A stretch of 64,000 bases of DNA from Arenibacter aquaticus (GTDB lineage Bacteria; Bacteroidota; Bacteroidia; Flavobacteriales; Flavobacteriaceae): contig NZ_RQPJ01000003.1 in the NCBI RefSeq assembly GCF_003957295.1, positions 503,135 through 567,134 of the forward strand. The letters are read 5' to 3'. Positions 37,023 to 47,557 of this stretch are shown here, one piece after another. Numbering within the stretch: position 1 is the first letter of the stretch; each line of letters starts with the position of its first letter. The notes under the pieces are model-generated. The model ran no database searches, was not told the origin of the DNA, and worked only from the letters and a program-made list of their open reading frames with translations. A program made the translations under genes and the position numbers.

Positions 37023-40000
37023 TTAAAAGCTAAAGTTAAGCCCCAAGGTATAGGTCTGTAACGATGGATAGGTACTCTGTCTAAAGTCATAATATCCATT
37101 GGCTTCTGGATCTAGACCTAAATCGGCAACCTCCGAGAACATCGTAAGAATATTGTAACCTCTTAAAAACACTTTTAAATCTCCAAGTTTAATATCTTCC
37201 TTGTGAAAGGTATATCCCAATTCCACTTGTTTCAATCTCACAAAGGAAGCATCGTGAAGCCAAAGATCTGCTCCTTCAAAATTGGCAACATTACCACTCT
37301 GGTTAGTACTATAATTATCTCCTGTATTGTAGGCTCTAGGATATCTGGCATTTCTGTTCTCCGGGGTCCACCTTTCATTAAAAAGAAAATCGGGACGGGC
37401 ACCTGGGCGTTCAAAGAAAATCAACATTTCAGCCTCGGCCTGTCCTTGGAAAAGGAAACTAAAGTCGAAATTCTTGTAATTAAAGCCTCCGAAAACACCA
37501 AACTGAATTTCAGGAACATTGGAAGAATAAGCCCTGACCCTATCATTGGCATCTATTGAACCATTTCCATCGGTATCCAAATAAATAGGTTCTCCTTCAA
37601 TGGTTCCATCCAGTTTAACGGGAGTAGCATCAACCTGTGCCTGGTCACGAAATATTCCTGCAGTTGGATACGTAACGTAAGAATCCATGGAATGCCCTTC
37701 TCTTTTTCTCCATTCAGGAACATCGGCCGCCTCAGCCAAATAGACCACTTCGTTCTTCGCTTGGGTGAAATTGGCTCCAAAATTATAACTAAAATTGTCA
37801 TTGATCTGGTCTCTCCATCCCAACTCCAGTTCAAGACCAAAATTATCTACTTTTCCAATGTTCTCGGCAGGCAAGGTAATACCTGCAGCATCTGGAATAG
37901 CAGCTGCACGAGTCACTAAAATATCCTCTCTGTTTTGATAGAAGTAATTGATGTCACCTGACAACTTATTGTTGAACAAAGTAAAATTAAGTCCGATATT
38001 CTTCATATAGGCCGTTTCCCAAGTAATATCAGGGTTTGGCACATTGGCACTTGTATAACCATTATAACTAACCCCTGGCGAACCAAAAACAGCATAATTA
38101 GGTTGTGCATTATTGGTTGGCCCTCCATAATTGTAACGGGTCAGGTACTGGAATGGCGCTATACGATCATTACCCATTTTGGCCCAAGAAGCTCTTAATT
38201 TAAGTGCATTTAACCATTCAACATTCTCCATAAACGACTCTTGATGTATTGCCCAAGAACCGGCAACACTGGGAAAAGTACCAAATCTTTTACCTGGCCC
38301 GAAATTACTGGAACCATCGTGTCTAAGTGTGAAGTCGATAAAATATTTTTTCTTGAAATCGTAAGAAAAGGAACCAAAATAATTTAGGCGACCCCATTCT
38401 TGTGATTCGCCGTAGGATTGTTGCCCATCATCACTCCCCGCAAATAATTCGGGATGATCATCTGTTGGAAAACCTCTTCGTTCTGCCCAGAAATTACGCT
38501 GGTTGGAAGTAGATTGTTCTATCCCCACAAAACTACTTATGGAATGATTATCCCCTAAGACTTTGGAATAATACAATGTAGCGTTTAGCAACAGTTCATC
38601 ATATTTCCAAAAACTTTCACGTAAGGTTCGTTGTCTACCTTGACCCTGTGCAAAGCCTTGGGATGGAATATACTCTCCAGAGCCTTCTTGAAAGGTGTAC
38701 ACGGTCCATGGGGTATACCATGATTTAATATCATTGTTCATTCTAGTAACACCCGCAAAACCTTTGGCCCTTAAACCATCTATTAAATTGTCCAACCTCC
38801 AATCGAAAGAAAATTTACCGCGAAGCTCATTGTCAATTCGCTTAGTAAAACCAGACTCATTCGTAGACATAACATAAGGATTCGCTCCATTTTCACCACC
38901 CCATCCAGGCAAACCATTGGGATAAATACCTACTTCGGTAGGCTGATTGGTATTAATTCTACCATATATTTCACTCTCGCTTACCCCTGGCTGATTTCTA
39001 TCTCCGAATCTACCGGATAGATCTACTCCAATTGTAAAATTATCAGTTAAATCAATATCGATATTGGAACGCACCTGTTTTTGCCTAAAATTCAAATCTC
39101 CTGAATGGTACATCCCCACTTGATCCACTATGTCTCCACTTACAAAATAGTTTACGTGTTCACTACCACCCGAAATAGAAAGTGAATTTCTGGACTCCGG
39201 TGAAGTTTTGGCAAAAGTAAGATCGGCCCAATCCGTATTTGGGTAATTGATAGGATCAGTGCCGGAAGCATAATTGTTAATATCCTCCTGGGTGTAAGGC
39301 AGAGGGGTCCCGTTTCTTTCCGCTATTTCATTGTTATAAATTGCATATTCCTCAGATGACATTAAATCTGGTGTGGCAGAAAAACTAGATACGTTATAGG
39401 ATGAACTAAAATTAATACTAGGCTTACCTGATTTACCCCTTTTAGTTGTTATCAATATAACTCCGTTAGCTGCCCTTGCTCCGTATATGGCCGCGGCCCC
39501 ATCTTTTAAGACCGTCAAGGATTCTATATCCTGTGGTGCCAAATGTGAAAAACTGCTAGCGGTAATACCATCTATAAGGATTAAGGGGGAGTTATTGTTT
39601 AGGGTAGACTTACCTCTAATCAAAAGCGTAATATCATTACCATCAGTGGATCCGGGCAATCCTCCCCTATCCGAGATAATTAAACCTGGTACTCTACCAG
39701 AAAGAGATTTGGCCAGATCCTTATTCCCAGCCTTTTCTATTTCCTTAGAACTTACTGTGCTTACCGAACCCGTTAGTTCTCCCTTCTTTCTTGTGGTATA
39801 CCCCAATACAACCACCTCATCCAACTCCGATGTATCCTCGGTTAAAATTACATTCAATACAGTATTGGAACCTACAGGAATTTCTTGTGTTTTATAACCT
39901 AAATAAGAAAACACCAAAACTGCAGAATTATCGGCTACTTCTATGCTATAATTGCCATCGAAATCGGTAGTAGTTCCTTCTGCAGTACCTTTTATAACAA

Positions 40001-40229
40001 TACTGACACCAGGTAATGGTCCCATAGCATCCGATACGCTACCAGTAATTGTTTGTTGTGTTTCTAGGGAAGAATAATTTCCTTCAACCTCGTTAAACCC
40101 TACCGTATTTGTAGAATGGTTCGCGTTTGCCGTAATTGTCAATAAAATAACAGCCGTTAAATTTAAAAAGTAAAACTTTTTAATTGGTGAGCCTTTGCTC
40201 CCTACATTGGTTAACCATTTAATTTTCAT
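37023..40229 (-). CDS. susC-like: SusC/RagA-family TonB-dependent outer-membrane transporter (pair 2)
   Basis: A 1068-residue TonB-dependent receptor. The leader is long (transmembrane part FLNLTAVILLTITANA) and is followed by about 35 extra residues before the carboxypeptidase-regulatory-like domain (TITGSVSDAMGPLPGVSIV). Next come the TonB-box region LDEVVVLGYTTRKKG, a plug with LKDGAAAIYGARAANGVI, and the barrel ending LGLNFSF. It imports glycan fragments together with SusD-2. The 5' leader contains several hairpins. Confidence 0.96.
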   Translation of the reverse strand: MKIKWLTNVGSKGSPIKKFYFLNLTAVILLTITANANHSTNTVGFNEVEGNYSSLETQQTITGSVSDAMGPLPGVSIVIKGTAEGTTTDFDGNYSIEVADNSAVLVFSYLGYKTQEIPVGSNTVLNVILTEDTSELDEVVVLGYTTRKKGELTGSVSTVSSKEIEKAGNKDLAKSLSGRVPGLIISDRGGLPGSTDGNDITLLIRGKSTLNNNSPLILIDGITASSFSHLAPQDIESLTVLKDGAAAIYGARAANGVILITTKRGKSGKPSINFSSSYNVSSFSATPDLMSSEEYAIYNNEIAERNGTPLPYTQEDINNYASGTDPINYPNTDWADLTFAKTSPESRNSLSISGGSEHVNYFVSGDIVDQVGMYHSGDLNFRQKQVRSNIDIDLTDNFTIGVDLSGRFGDRNQPGVSESEIYGRINTNQPTEVGIYPNGLPGWGGENGANPYVMSTNESGFTKRIDNELRGKFSFDWRLDNLIDGLRAKGFAGVTRMNNDIKSWYTPWTVYTFQEGSGEYIPSQGFAQGQGRQRTLRESFWKYDELLLNATLYYSKVLGDNHSISSFVGIEQSTSNQRNFWAERRGFPTDDHPELFAGSDDGQQSYGESQEWGRLNYFGSFSYDFKKKYFIDFTLRHDGSSNFGPGKRFGTFPSVAGSWAIHQESFMENVEWLNALKLRASWAKMGNDRIAPFQYLTRYNYGGPTNNAQPNYAVFGSPGVSYNGYTSANVPNPDITWETAYMKNIGLNFTLFNNKLSGDINYFYQNREDILVTRAAAIPDAAGITLPAENIGKVDNFGLELELGWRDQINDNFSYNFGANFTQAKNEVVYLAEAADVPEWRKREGHSMDSYVTYPTAGIFRDQAQVDATPVKLDGTIEGEPIYLDTDGNGSIDANDRVRAYSSNVPEIQFGVFGGFNYKNFDFSFLFQGQAEAEMLIFFERPGARPDFLFNERWTPENRNARYPRAYNTGDNYSTNQSGNVANFEGADLWLHDASFVRLKQVELGYTFHKEDIKLGDLKVFLRGYNILTMFSEVADLGLDPEANGYYDFRQSTYPSLQTYTLGLNFSF

Positions 40230-40256
40230 AAATTTGATTTAGTTAGAGTTAAACTT

Positions 40257-40332
40257 ACCCCATACCTATGGGGTTTTACCTTTACCACATGCTGTGCATG
40301 AAATTTTAGAAGGGTGTTATAGCACTCTTCTT
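40257..40332 (-). promoter_or_regulatory. Cluster of three inverted repeats in the susC-2 leader
   Basis: Three successive hairpins lie 28-103 bp before the ATG: ACCCCAT/ATGGGGT (40257-40274, 4-base loop), CATGC/GCATG (40288-40300), and AGAAGGGTG/CACTCTTCT with one G-T wobble (40308-40331). On the minus strand they would fold in the mRNA leader. They could control susC expression or message stability. No function is known for this exact arrangement. Confidence 0.4.
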
Positions 40333-40608
40333 TTTGCTCTGCTCTATATTAGAACAGATAGGATATTCTTCCATTTACACCAGAAGACCATATACATTTA
40401 TAATTTTCTCGGCATATTGCCAATCTAACAATCTTCAATACCTTTATACAAAAGAACTGTAAAATTAAGGGGGCACATTTGCGAAATTTAACCGTAGCTA
40501 GCACTATTTTACCCATAATGTAGTTTTTAAGAAAAAATAAAATAAAAGGAATAGTCGTCTACGATTAGACATGGGATTCAAAGCAAAAAAAGAACTAAAG
40601 GAGCAATA

Positions 40609-40636
40609 CATTTAAGATGTTTACAGATCTTAAATG
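40609..40636. repeat. 10-bp inverted repeat between sulfatase and susC-2
   Basis: CATTTAAGAT and ATCTTAAATG are perfect inverted copies separated by eight bases. The dyad is AT-rich, without a T tract, and lies about 190 bp past the sulfatase stop. It could be an operator for a dimeric regulator or a weak terminator. Confidence 0.35.
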
Positions 40637-40823
40637 CTTATAAAAATTAGGGCAATCTATTTTATAAAGACCAAAAAATAAGGCGGATTGGATACTATTA
40701 ACTATTAACCCAATTGGCCTTTACTGTACTTGAGTAAATTTATGTTGAACTATATAAGCGCAATACAGTATCTCTACACCTATAGAAAATTAGCCAACCA
40801 CGTTTAACCGTTCTTAAAACCTG

Positions 40824-42308
40824 CTAGCTTTTGTTTTTATAGGGGTGTGCAACCAACTTGGAAATTTCGAAGGTCTCATTATACCGTGGCATCCTACCAT
40901 CGTTCCAATATTCTTGATCTTTAAGGGAATAAAACCATAATGGACGAACAAAGTCTTTGGTCCACCTTTCCGTTTCGGATACCATTTTCTGAAGAAGTTT
41001 AGGATATCTGCCACTTAAATTTTTCTTTTCGCCAATGTCCTCTTTTAAATTATGAAGTCTCCAGGGCTCATTGCCCATGCGGGTAATTTTCCAATCGCCT
41101 TTTCTGCCACCAACATCGGAATAGCCTTCGCGGTAGCGCAGCGCGAATATCATTTGGTCTTTATAGGCATCAGCACCGGTCAAAACATTGGCCATTATAT
41201 CTTTCCCATCCAACTTCTTGTCATCGGCAACATTGGTTTTAGCCAATTGAACAAAAGTGGGATAAAGGTCCAAAGCCGATACAGGAAAATTAAAACGCTG
41301 GTTTCTTTTTACCTTTGCCGGCCAATGGAAGAACATTGGCACCCTAAAACCACCTTCCCAGGTATCACCTTTTGTCCCTTTAAGGGGGTAATTATTGGCA
41401 CCGTGATCTGTATTGCCCCCATTATCACTCAAAAATACAATGAGTGTATTCTCATATTGATTTGTTTCTTTTAAGGTTTCTACAATTTGGCCCAATCCAC
41501 GATCTACCGCATAAACCATGGCCGCATAAGTCTGTCTATCCCTGCTTTTTATATGAACAAATTTTTTAAGATCCTCAGCTTTCGCCTGCAAGGGTACGTG
41601 GGGTGCATTATAGGCCAAATAGATAAAAAATGGTTTCTTTTTTTCTTTGGCCGTTTTAATATCACGTATTGCTTCCCTGGAAAAAGCATCAGTCAGGTAT
41701 TCTGTCTCTACCACATCCTTACCATTATGTTCCAGTGGTTTAAGATAATCCCTAATAGTTTTATTTCCCTTTTTCAATTGCTCGCGGTATGTTTTCTGAT
41801 ATTGCTCTGGAAAATATTCGTGGCCGCCTCCAAGAAAGCCATAAAAATTGTCGAAGCCCCTTCTATTGGGATGGTATTTGGGTGCTGCTCCTAAGTGCCA
41901 TTTTCCAATAGCACTTGTATAATACCCCGCTTCTTGTAATACTTTGGACATATAGGTTTCTGCTATGGGAACACCCATATTATCCTTATCTTCCTCACTA
42001 CTATTTTGAAATAAATTGTAGGCAGTCCCTGTAAAATGTGGATACCTGCCTGTCAGTATTGCAGAGCGACTTGGTCCACAAAAGGGGTGGGCCACATAGG
42101 CCGAAGTAAAAATAGTACCCCCATGGGCCAATTTATCCAATTCTGGGGTTTTAATATCAGTAGACCCGTTAAATCCTACATCATTATATCCTAAATCATC
42201 ACATAAAACGACTAAAATATTTGGTCTGCTATCTTGTGCCATTCCAAAATTTGCGAGTAGCAAGACTACCATAATGAAAAGCCACTTTATTTCATTTAAT
42301 ATAATCAT
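40824..42308 (-). CDS. S1-family sulfatase, CGPSR motif (carrageenan-sulfatase type)
   Basis: A 494-residue secreted sulfatase (signal WLFIMVVLLLANFGMAQ). The metal site is NILVVLCDDLGYNDVGFNG, the formylglycine motif CGPSR (C77), the second signature TSAIGKWHLGAAPKYHP, and the Asp-Asn block FLSDNGGNTDHG. The segment HPNRRGFDNFYGFLGGGHEYFP is shared with the other CGPSR sulfatase of this cluster. It is the last gene of the carrageenan core unit. In Zobellia galactanivorans an S1_19 enzyme in the equivalent place removes 4-sulfate from kappa/iota-carrageenan oligosaccharides; assigning this one to the same subfamily is a guess from synteny. Confidence 0.93.
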   Translation of the reverse strand: MIILNEIKWLFIMVVLLLANFGMAQDSRPNILVVLCDDLGYNDVGFNGSTDIKTPELDKLAHGGTIFTSAYVAHPFCGPSRSAILTGRYPHFTGTAYNLFQNSSEEDKDNMGVPIAETYMSKVLQEAGYYTSAIGKWHLGAAPKYHPNRRGFDNFYGFLGGGHEYFPEQYQKTYREQLKKGNKTIRDYLKPLEHNGKDVVETEYLTDAFSREAIRDIKTAKEKKKPFFIYLAYNAPHVPLQAKAEDLKKFVHIKSRDRQTYAAMVYAVDRGLGQIVETLKETNQYENTLIVFLSDNGGNTDHGANNYPLKGTKGDTWEGGFRVPMFFHWPAKVKRNQRFNFPVSALDLYPTFVQLAKTNVADDKKLDGKDIMANVLTGADAYKDQMIFALRYREGYSDVGGRKGDWKITRMGNEPWRLHNLKEDIGEKKNLSGRYPKLLQKMVSETERWTKDFVRPLWFYSLKDQEYWNDGRMPRYNETFEISKLVAHPYKNKS

Positions 42309-42361
42309 TGTAACAAGAATTATTTTTAACTATTCAATCTAAAATCCAAAGCCAAACACAA

Positions 42362-44008
42362 TTAGGGTACTATAGCCAAATTTCCCTGCCACCCTTTATT
42401 GAACTGCGTTAAAAGTTCTTTCACTAACTCTGGATTACCTTCCGCGATATTTTTGGATTCCGAAGGGTCTTTCAGGTGATCATACAATTCAAAAAATATA
42501 GGTTCCGCATCGGGGTTTGTGTAATCTTTCCATACCACAAACCTGTACTTATTGGTACGCATGGCATATCCCATAAGACGATTTTCAAACAGTTCCCGAT
42601 TCCATTTATCTCCTTGCTGGGCCTTTATACTTTCTTCCACTTCTTCTATTAAGGGACCAAATGAAGTTTCGCGCATTCCTTTTGATAAGGGATTGGCTGC
42701 CCATTCGCGTAAAGCGGGTGTTGGAAATTGACTAAAAACAGCCTTTTTCCATTCTCTACTTGGGGTGGTGAGTAAGGGAGCGAAACTCTGACCTTCTAGA
42801 TGTGCTGGCAATGCAACACCTGCCAAATCACATAATGTGGGATACATATCCACTAGCTCAACCAAAGCATCAGTCTTCTTTCCACGCACAGTGTCCGGCA
42901 TATTGGGGGTGGAAATAATCAAAGGCACACGGGTTGCAATTTCATAATTGGTAGCCTTGCCCCAAATACCCATATCTCCAAGATGCCATCCATGGTCACT
43001 CCAAAGTATAATGATGGTATTATCCCGAACACCTGCCTCATCCAAAGCTGATATCATACGACCTATCTGGGCATCTACATAACTTACACAAGCCAGATAA
43101 GCGTGCTTTAAATTAATAGCCAGTTCTTTATCTATATCTCCTTTTTTAGGAATACCGGCCCTTGCCCTTAATTCAAATGAAGCATGTAGCCCCATAGCGG
43201 CACCATCTTGGGGAGCTTCTTTATGCTCTGCCAATTTTATCTTTTCTTCATCGTATAGATCCCAATATTTCTTGGGAGCTACCCAATCCAGATGCGGTTT
43301 TTTCATTCCTAGACCCAAAAAAAATGGTTTATCCGGATTTTTTTGGAGCATATCATTCATGGTAGCAATGGCCAAGTCGGTATTATGACCGTCCTCGTAT
43401 TGATTATCTGGATAATCTGCAAACTCATAGGCTGGTCCTTTTCCCAAACCGTTTCTCAAAGCATTCTCTCCGTACTTTGCTACCATGGCAGCTGCATTTT
43501 CTTTTTGCATCTCCCTATTTTTCGGAAGCTTAAATCCAAATTGCACCCTTGGACTATCTACCTTTACCGGTAGTCTGCTCCAAGAAAGTTTGCCGTCACC
43601 AAACTTTTTGTTATGGTATATTTTGCCTGTGTACACTGTTTCGTAGCCATTTTCCCAAAAATGCTGCGGCAAGGTTTTGATGTCCGGGTTTTGCTCTCGG
43701 AAGTAAGTAAAATTCTCTATTACCTTAATAGATTCCGGTCTAGCCCCAGTCATTAAGCTAGCTCTTGATGGACTACAGATGGCCTCCTGACAATATGCAT
43801 TGTTGAACAATAAACCATTAGCGGCCAAGGCATCAATATTGGGTGATATAGCTATATCTGACCCGTAACAGCCTAATTCGGGACGCAGATCATCGATAGC
43901 TATAAACAGTATATTCGGCTTTTGTTTCAATGATTCTACGGTATCCCCTTTGGGTTTACAACCTAATACCAAAATAACAAATAAAAGTATGTATGCTTTG
44001 ATTTTCAT
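42362..44008 (-). CDS. S1-family sulfatase of the iduronate-sulfatase-like (S1_7) type
   Basis: A 548-residue lipoprotein (lipobox VILVLGCKPKG). The sequence ILFIAIDDLRPELGCYG is the hallmark metal strand of iduronate-2-sulfatase-like enzymes, followed by CSPSR (C78) in EAICSPSRASLMTGARP and the block WSDHGWHLGDMGIWGKAT with the DHGWHLG variation. Long insertions after residue 150 are normal for this branch. S1_7 sulfatases take part in carrageenan desulfation in Zobellia, and the gene order here (sulfatase, S1_7, GH127) supports the same role. It is 24 bp after the GH127 stop. Confidence 0.92.
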   Translation of the reverse strand: MKIKAYILLFVILVLGCKPKGDTVESLKQKPNILFIAIDDLRPELGCYGSDIAISPNIDALAANGLLFNNAYCQEAICSPSRASLMTGARPESIKVIENFTYFREQNPDIKTLPQHFWENGYETVYTGKIYHNKKFGDGKLSWSRLPVKVDSPRVQFGFKLPKNREMQKENAAAMVAKYGENALRNGLGKGPAYEFADYPDNQYEDGHNTDLAIATMNDMLQKNPDKPFFLGLGMKKPHLDWVAPKKYWDLYDEEKIKLAEHKEAPQDGAAMGLHASFELRARAGIPKKGDIDKELAINLKHAYLACVSYVDAQIGRMISALDEAGVRDNTIIILWSDHGWHLGDMGIWGKATNYEIATRVPLIISTPNMPDTVRGKKTDALVELVDMYPTLCDLAGVALPAHLEGQSFAPLLTTPSREWKKAVFSQFPTPALREWAANPLSKGMRETSFGPLIEEVEESIKAQQGDKWNRELFENRLMGYAMRTNKYRFVVWKDYTNPDAEPIFFELYDHLKDPSESKNIAEGNPELVKELLTQFNKGWQGNLAIVP

Positions 44009-44032
44009 GGAATTTGCGCTACTAGTTAAATA

Positions 44033-46135
44033 TTACCAAACAACTGGTAAAAACACAGTCATTTCTCCCTCTTCCCCGCCGTTTCTATTAGACCAGGCAA
44101 AATAGGGAACAAAGGTTGTTGAATAAGACTTCCATTCTGGTTTTTTAACCTTGTTATACATGCCTCCCTTCTTATCCTCCTCCTTTCGCAATAGCACCTC
44201 TCCGGTCAAGGAAGTAACCCCGCCCAGAAAATCTGGCTGATACTCCGCCTTTAGCTTTGACGGATCCCCCTTAATGTATACGTCTAAAATACTAGCTTCT
44301 TTTGGCAAATCGGCCGATTCCACGCAATACACAACCGGACCTCTTTGAATGGCGACTTGATTCCGAACTTCCTCAATGCGGTCGTTCCCCTCTACAAAAT
44401 TGACATCCATAGGCATATTCAATTGTATAACATCCCCTTTTTTCCACGCTCGATTAATTGTTGCAAATTCACCTGGCACTACGGAAACATCCGCATCCGT
44501 ACCATTTATGGTCAACGAAGCACCTTCCGCCCAATCTGGTATTCTCATCAACATGTTAAATGGGGATTCTTTAGATTCTTCAATTGTAATCTTAACAGCA
44601 CCTTCCCAAGGATATTGGGTTTCTTGCGTTAATTTAATTTTGGAACCATCCAATAATTCAGTGTCCAGTACATTGCCTCCGTAGAGATTTACAGCAACAC
44701 CATTATCGGCAAGACTATAGGCCCAACCGGAAGCCTGTGCAATGGTACGAACCAAGTTTGGAGGACAGCAGAAACAATCCAAGTAAGCTTGGCGCGTTGG
44801 GAATTCGGTATTCATTTTTTCATAATCCCTTGAGCCATGTATTACCCGTAACGGATTGGCATAGTAATATCTATCCCCTTCTATATTAATTCCTGAAAGT
44901 GCACTGTTGTACAATACCTTTTCCATGATGTCGGCATATTTGGATTCTCCATGCACACCTAACAAACGATAACTAAACATAGAATTGGTAATATTGGCAC
45001 AGGTTTCGTTATAAGCCGTCATATTAGGCATCATATATTCGTCAATAAAACCTTCTTCAATCTTATCCCTGTTGGTAGAGGCTCCATAGTGCGTTTGTCC
45101 CACAGCTCCTGTTACATACATTTTTTTAAGGGTAACATTCATCCAAAGCTTGTCCAAGGCATCAATCAAGGCTTGTTCCCCTGTTTCCGCATAAACATCT
45201 GCCGCTCCTGCATAATAATAAAGTGCCAATACAGCGTGACCAACAGCTTCATCCGATTCACGAAGCGGGGTACGTTCCTGTACCATATCGCCAATTGGGT
45301 AGCCTTTTGTTTCTGGAGTTTCCGTAACAGGGTATTTACCGCGATTGTTTATGAATTGTTCGGCCAATTCCAAATATCTTTTATCCTTAGTAGTACGATA
45401 CATTTCCACCAACCCCATAATCTGTGTCTGGTTAAATCCAAATCTACCATAGCGTTCATCATCGGTCATAAATAAGGAGTACAAAAGATCCGCATGTTTT
45501 ACCGCAATATCCAGAAAGTTTGTTTGGCCTGTAATCCTGTAATGGATACAGGCACTCGTCATTAAATGTCCAGAATTATACATTTCGTGATATTTACGAT
45601 TTTCATATCGGCTTAGATTATCCCTTAATTGGATCTGTGTTTGCAAATACCCATCCTCTTCCTGTGCTTTTCCGATGATATCGATGTATTCATCCAACTC
45701 TTTTAACAGCTTCTCATCTCCATTTTGTGCATAGACGTACATGGCCGATTCCATAAACTTGTAAAAATCCCCATCATGCCAGTGCATCCCTTTATGCTCC
45801 CCTTCTTTTAGGCCGGCGGCTATTTTGAAATTGTTTAGGGCATGACCAATTTCCCCTGTAAGCAAGCTGCGCATATAAGGAATCATTTTTTCCTCTGTTA
45901 TTTTGAACTTATCTGCCCAAAACCCTTCTGTCCATTTACAGTCGCCCATGTTGATACTCCGCAATTTTACATGTGGACTATGGGTATTGTTTAATATACC
46001 CTGACCTTTATCCAAATTGGCTGCATAATCTTTATTATTGATTATTTCCTGTTGTGCCCCGGCAGCATCCACAGCCTTATCCTTACAGGAGAAGATCATT
46101 AATATACTACAGAAGACAATAGTTAACTTTCCCAT
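44033..46135 (-). CDS. GH127-family glycosidase, probable alpha-1,3-(3,6-anhydro)-D-galactosidase
   Basis: A 700-residue lipoprotein (IFSCKDKAVD) of the DUF1680/GH127 family: an (alpha/alpha)6 barrel followed by beta-sandwich domains. The zinc/catalytic site of this family is present: Glu377 and Cys379 in AYNETCANI, and the pair Cys456-Cys457 in CFCCPPNLVRT. Founding members are beta-L-arabinofuranosidases, but carrageenan-locus GH127 proteins release 3,6-anhydro-D-galactose from the non-reducing end of neocarrabiose-type oligosaccharides. The dau genes upstream make that activity the best reading. It is flanked by sulfatases at 24 and 27 bp spacing. Confidence 0.88.
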   Translation of the reverse strand: MGKLTIVFCSILMIFSCKDKAVDAAGAQQEIINNKDYAANLDKGQGILNNTHSPHVKLRSINMGDCKWTEGFWADKFKITEEKMIPYMRSLLTGEIGHALNNFKIAAGLKEGEHKGMHWHDGDFYKFMESAMYVYAQNGDEKLLKELDEYIDIIGKAQEEDGYLQTQIQLRDNLSRYENRKYHEMYNSGHLMTSACIHYRITGQTNFLDIAVKHADLLYSLFMTDDERYGRFGFNQTQIMGLVEMYRTTKDKRYLELAEQFINNRGKYPVTETPETKGYPIGDMVQERTPLRESDEAVGHAVLALYYYAGAADVYAETGEQALIDALDKLWMNVTLKKMYVTGAVGQTHYGASTNRDKIEEGFIDEYMMPNMTAYNETCANITNSMFSYRLLGVHGESKYADIMEKVLYNSALSGINIEGDRYYYANPLRVIHGSRDYEKMNTEFPTRQAYLDCFCCPPNLVRTIAQASGWAYSLADNGVAVNLYGGNVLDTELLDGSKIKLTQETQYPWEGAVKITIEESKESPFNMLMRIPDWAEGASLTINGTDADVSVVPGEFATINRAWKKGDVIQLNMPMDVNFVEGNDRIEEVRNQVAIQRGPVVYCVESADLPKEASILDVYIKGDPSKLKAEYQPDFLGGVTSLTGEVLLRKEEDKKGGMYNKVKKPEWKSYSTTFVPYFAWSNRNGGEEGEMTVFLPVVW

Positions 46136-46162
46136 TTTACTATATTATTTTAGTTATTTTAT

Positions 46163-47557
46163 TTATTCAGATTTTTTGTTTGGCCAATAGGCATCCATAC
46201 GACCTATATCCGCTTTTTCATAGCTCTTTTTCAGCAACCATCTCGGTCGTTCCAGAGTTGCTTCCCAAGCGAACATTTCTTTATACATTTCCTTAAACCT
46301 AACTGGTTCAGAAGCCGAAAGATCATTTAATTCCTTTTCATCATCCGGAAGGTAAAATAGCTGGGCAGGACGGTCCGGGAAACGCACCAATTTCCAGTCC
46401 CCTTTCCTCATGGCAGCCCGCGCATCGCGCTTCCAAAATAGCACCTCATGGGGGCGTCCTGTTTTTTCCCCATTTACATAAGGAACTATATCTACACCAT
46501 CTATATCCTTTAACTCCTTAACTGCTCCCCCGGCCGCCGCATAAAAAGTAGGCAGAAGATCAAAGGTGCTGATTGGTAGGTCATAAGTAGTATTGGGCTT
46601 TAATTTTCCTGGCCATTTCATTAAAAAAGGAACCCGTATCCCTCCTTCCAAATGGGTAGATTTTATGCCACTAAATGGACTATTGTCCGATCCATTTTTA
46701 TCCGAGGGACCACCATTATCATTGGTAAAGACCACGATGGTATTCTCCGCTATACCCAACTCTGACAATTTATCCATTATTTTACCCGCAGCCCTGTCCA
46801 GGGCCAAGGTCATGGCCGCCACTATTTTTCTATTGCCCATTAACTCTGGGAATTGTTTTAAATCCTCCTCCGTGGCATCCATTGGTGTGTGGACTGCATT
46901 AAAGGACAGAAAGGCAAAAAATGGTGTTTTGGACTTACTATTTCGCTCTATAAAGTCTAAGGACTCTTCAGCTAACACATCGGTCAAATATCCCTTATGT
47001 TCCTCATAATGGGCAAAGCCACGTTCCATTTTATTAAGCGATTCTTTTGGATCGGACTCATAAGGAAAGTAATCGCGTGCACCTCCCCGAAAACCATAAA
47101 ACTCGTCAAAACCACGTTTAAGCGGGTGAAAGCGATCGGCTCCCCCTAAGTGCCATTTACCGTAGAAAGCCGTGGCATAGCCTTGTTTTTTAAGATAATC
47201 GGCCATGGTAATTTCTTGAACAGGAAGGCCCATTTCCGCCCCATCAGCTGCCGATACTGCGCTCATAAAACCAGGAACGTTGTTTTCTTCGTACCCAAAT
47301 CTATATTGCGACTTGCCGGTCATAAGTCCAGCTCTCGATGGTCCGCAGGTAGGGTGTGTAACATAGGCCTGAGTAAACCGGACTCCTTGTTTGGCCAATT
47401 TATCCAAATTGGGCGTTTTCATTATTTTGCTACCCTGAAAACCAAAATCGGCGTATCCAGCATCATCCGCAAACAACAGCACAATATTAGGTGGCTCTTG
47501 GGCCAGGCCAACATGCACTGAAGAAATGATACTAATAAGTAGAAAAATATATTTCAT
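46163..47557 (-). CDS. S1-family sulfatase, CGPSR motif
   Basis: A 464-residue secreted sulfatase using the start at 47557, which opens a clean signal peptide ([20 protein letters not shown]). An upstream Met at 47635 would add 26 unlikely residues. The metal site is [19 protein letters not shown], the motif CGPSR (C71 from this start) in [15 protein letters not shown], the second signature [17 protein letters not shown], and the Asp-Asn block [10 protein letters not shown]. The region [22 protein letters not shown] is close to that of the sulfatase at 40824-42308, so they are probably sister enzymes attacking different sulfate positions. It heads the GH127 unit. Confidence 0.92.
   Translation of the reverse strand: MKYIFLLISIISSVHVGLAQEPPNIVLLFADDAGYADFGFQGSKIMKTPNLDKLAKQGVRFTQAYVTHPTCGPSRAGLMTGKSQYRFGYEENNVPGFMSAVSAADGAEMGLPVQEITMADYLKKQGYATAFYGKWHLGGADRFHPLKRGFDEFYGFRGGARDYFPYESDPKESLNKMERGFAHYEEHKGYLTDVLAEESLDFIERNSKSKTPFFAFLSFNAVHTPMDATEEDLKQFPELMGNRKIVAAMTLALDRAAGKIMDKLSELGIAENTIVVFTNDNGGPSDKNGSDNSPFSGIKSTHLEGGIRVPFLMKWPGKLKPNTTYDLPISTFDLLPTFYAAAGGAVKELKDIDGVDIVPYVNGEKTGRPHEVLFWKRDARAAMRKGDWKLVRFPDRPAQLFYLPDDEKELNDLSASEPVRFKEMYKEMFAWEATLERPRWLLKKSYEKADIGRMDAYWPNKKSE

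Larger units (their letters stand above)
40230..40823. other. Intergenic leader of SusCD-2
   Basis: 594 AT-rich bases with no convincing gene. The right part carries a near-perfect 10-bp inverted repeat (40609-40636), and the left part a cluster of three hairpins just ahead of susC-2. A promoter for susC-2 must be here, but no TAnnTTTG box was found. Confidence 0.55.
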
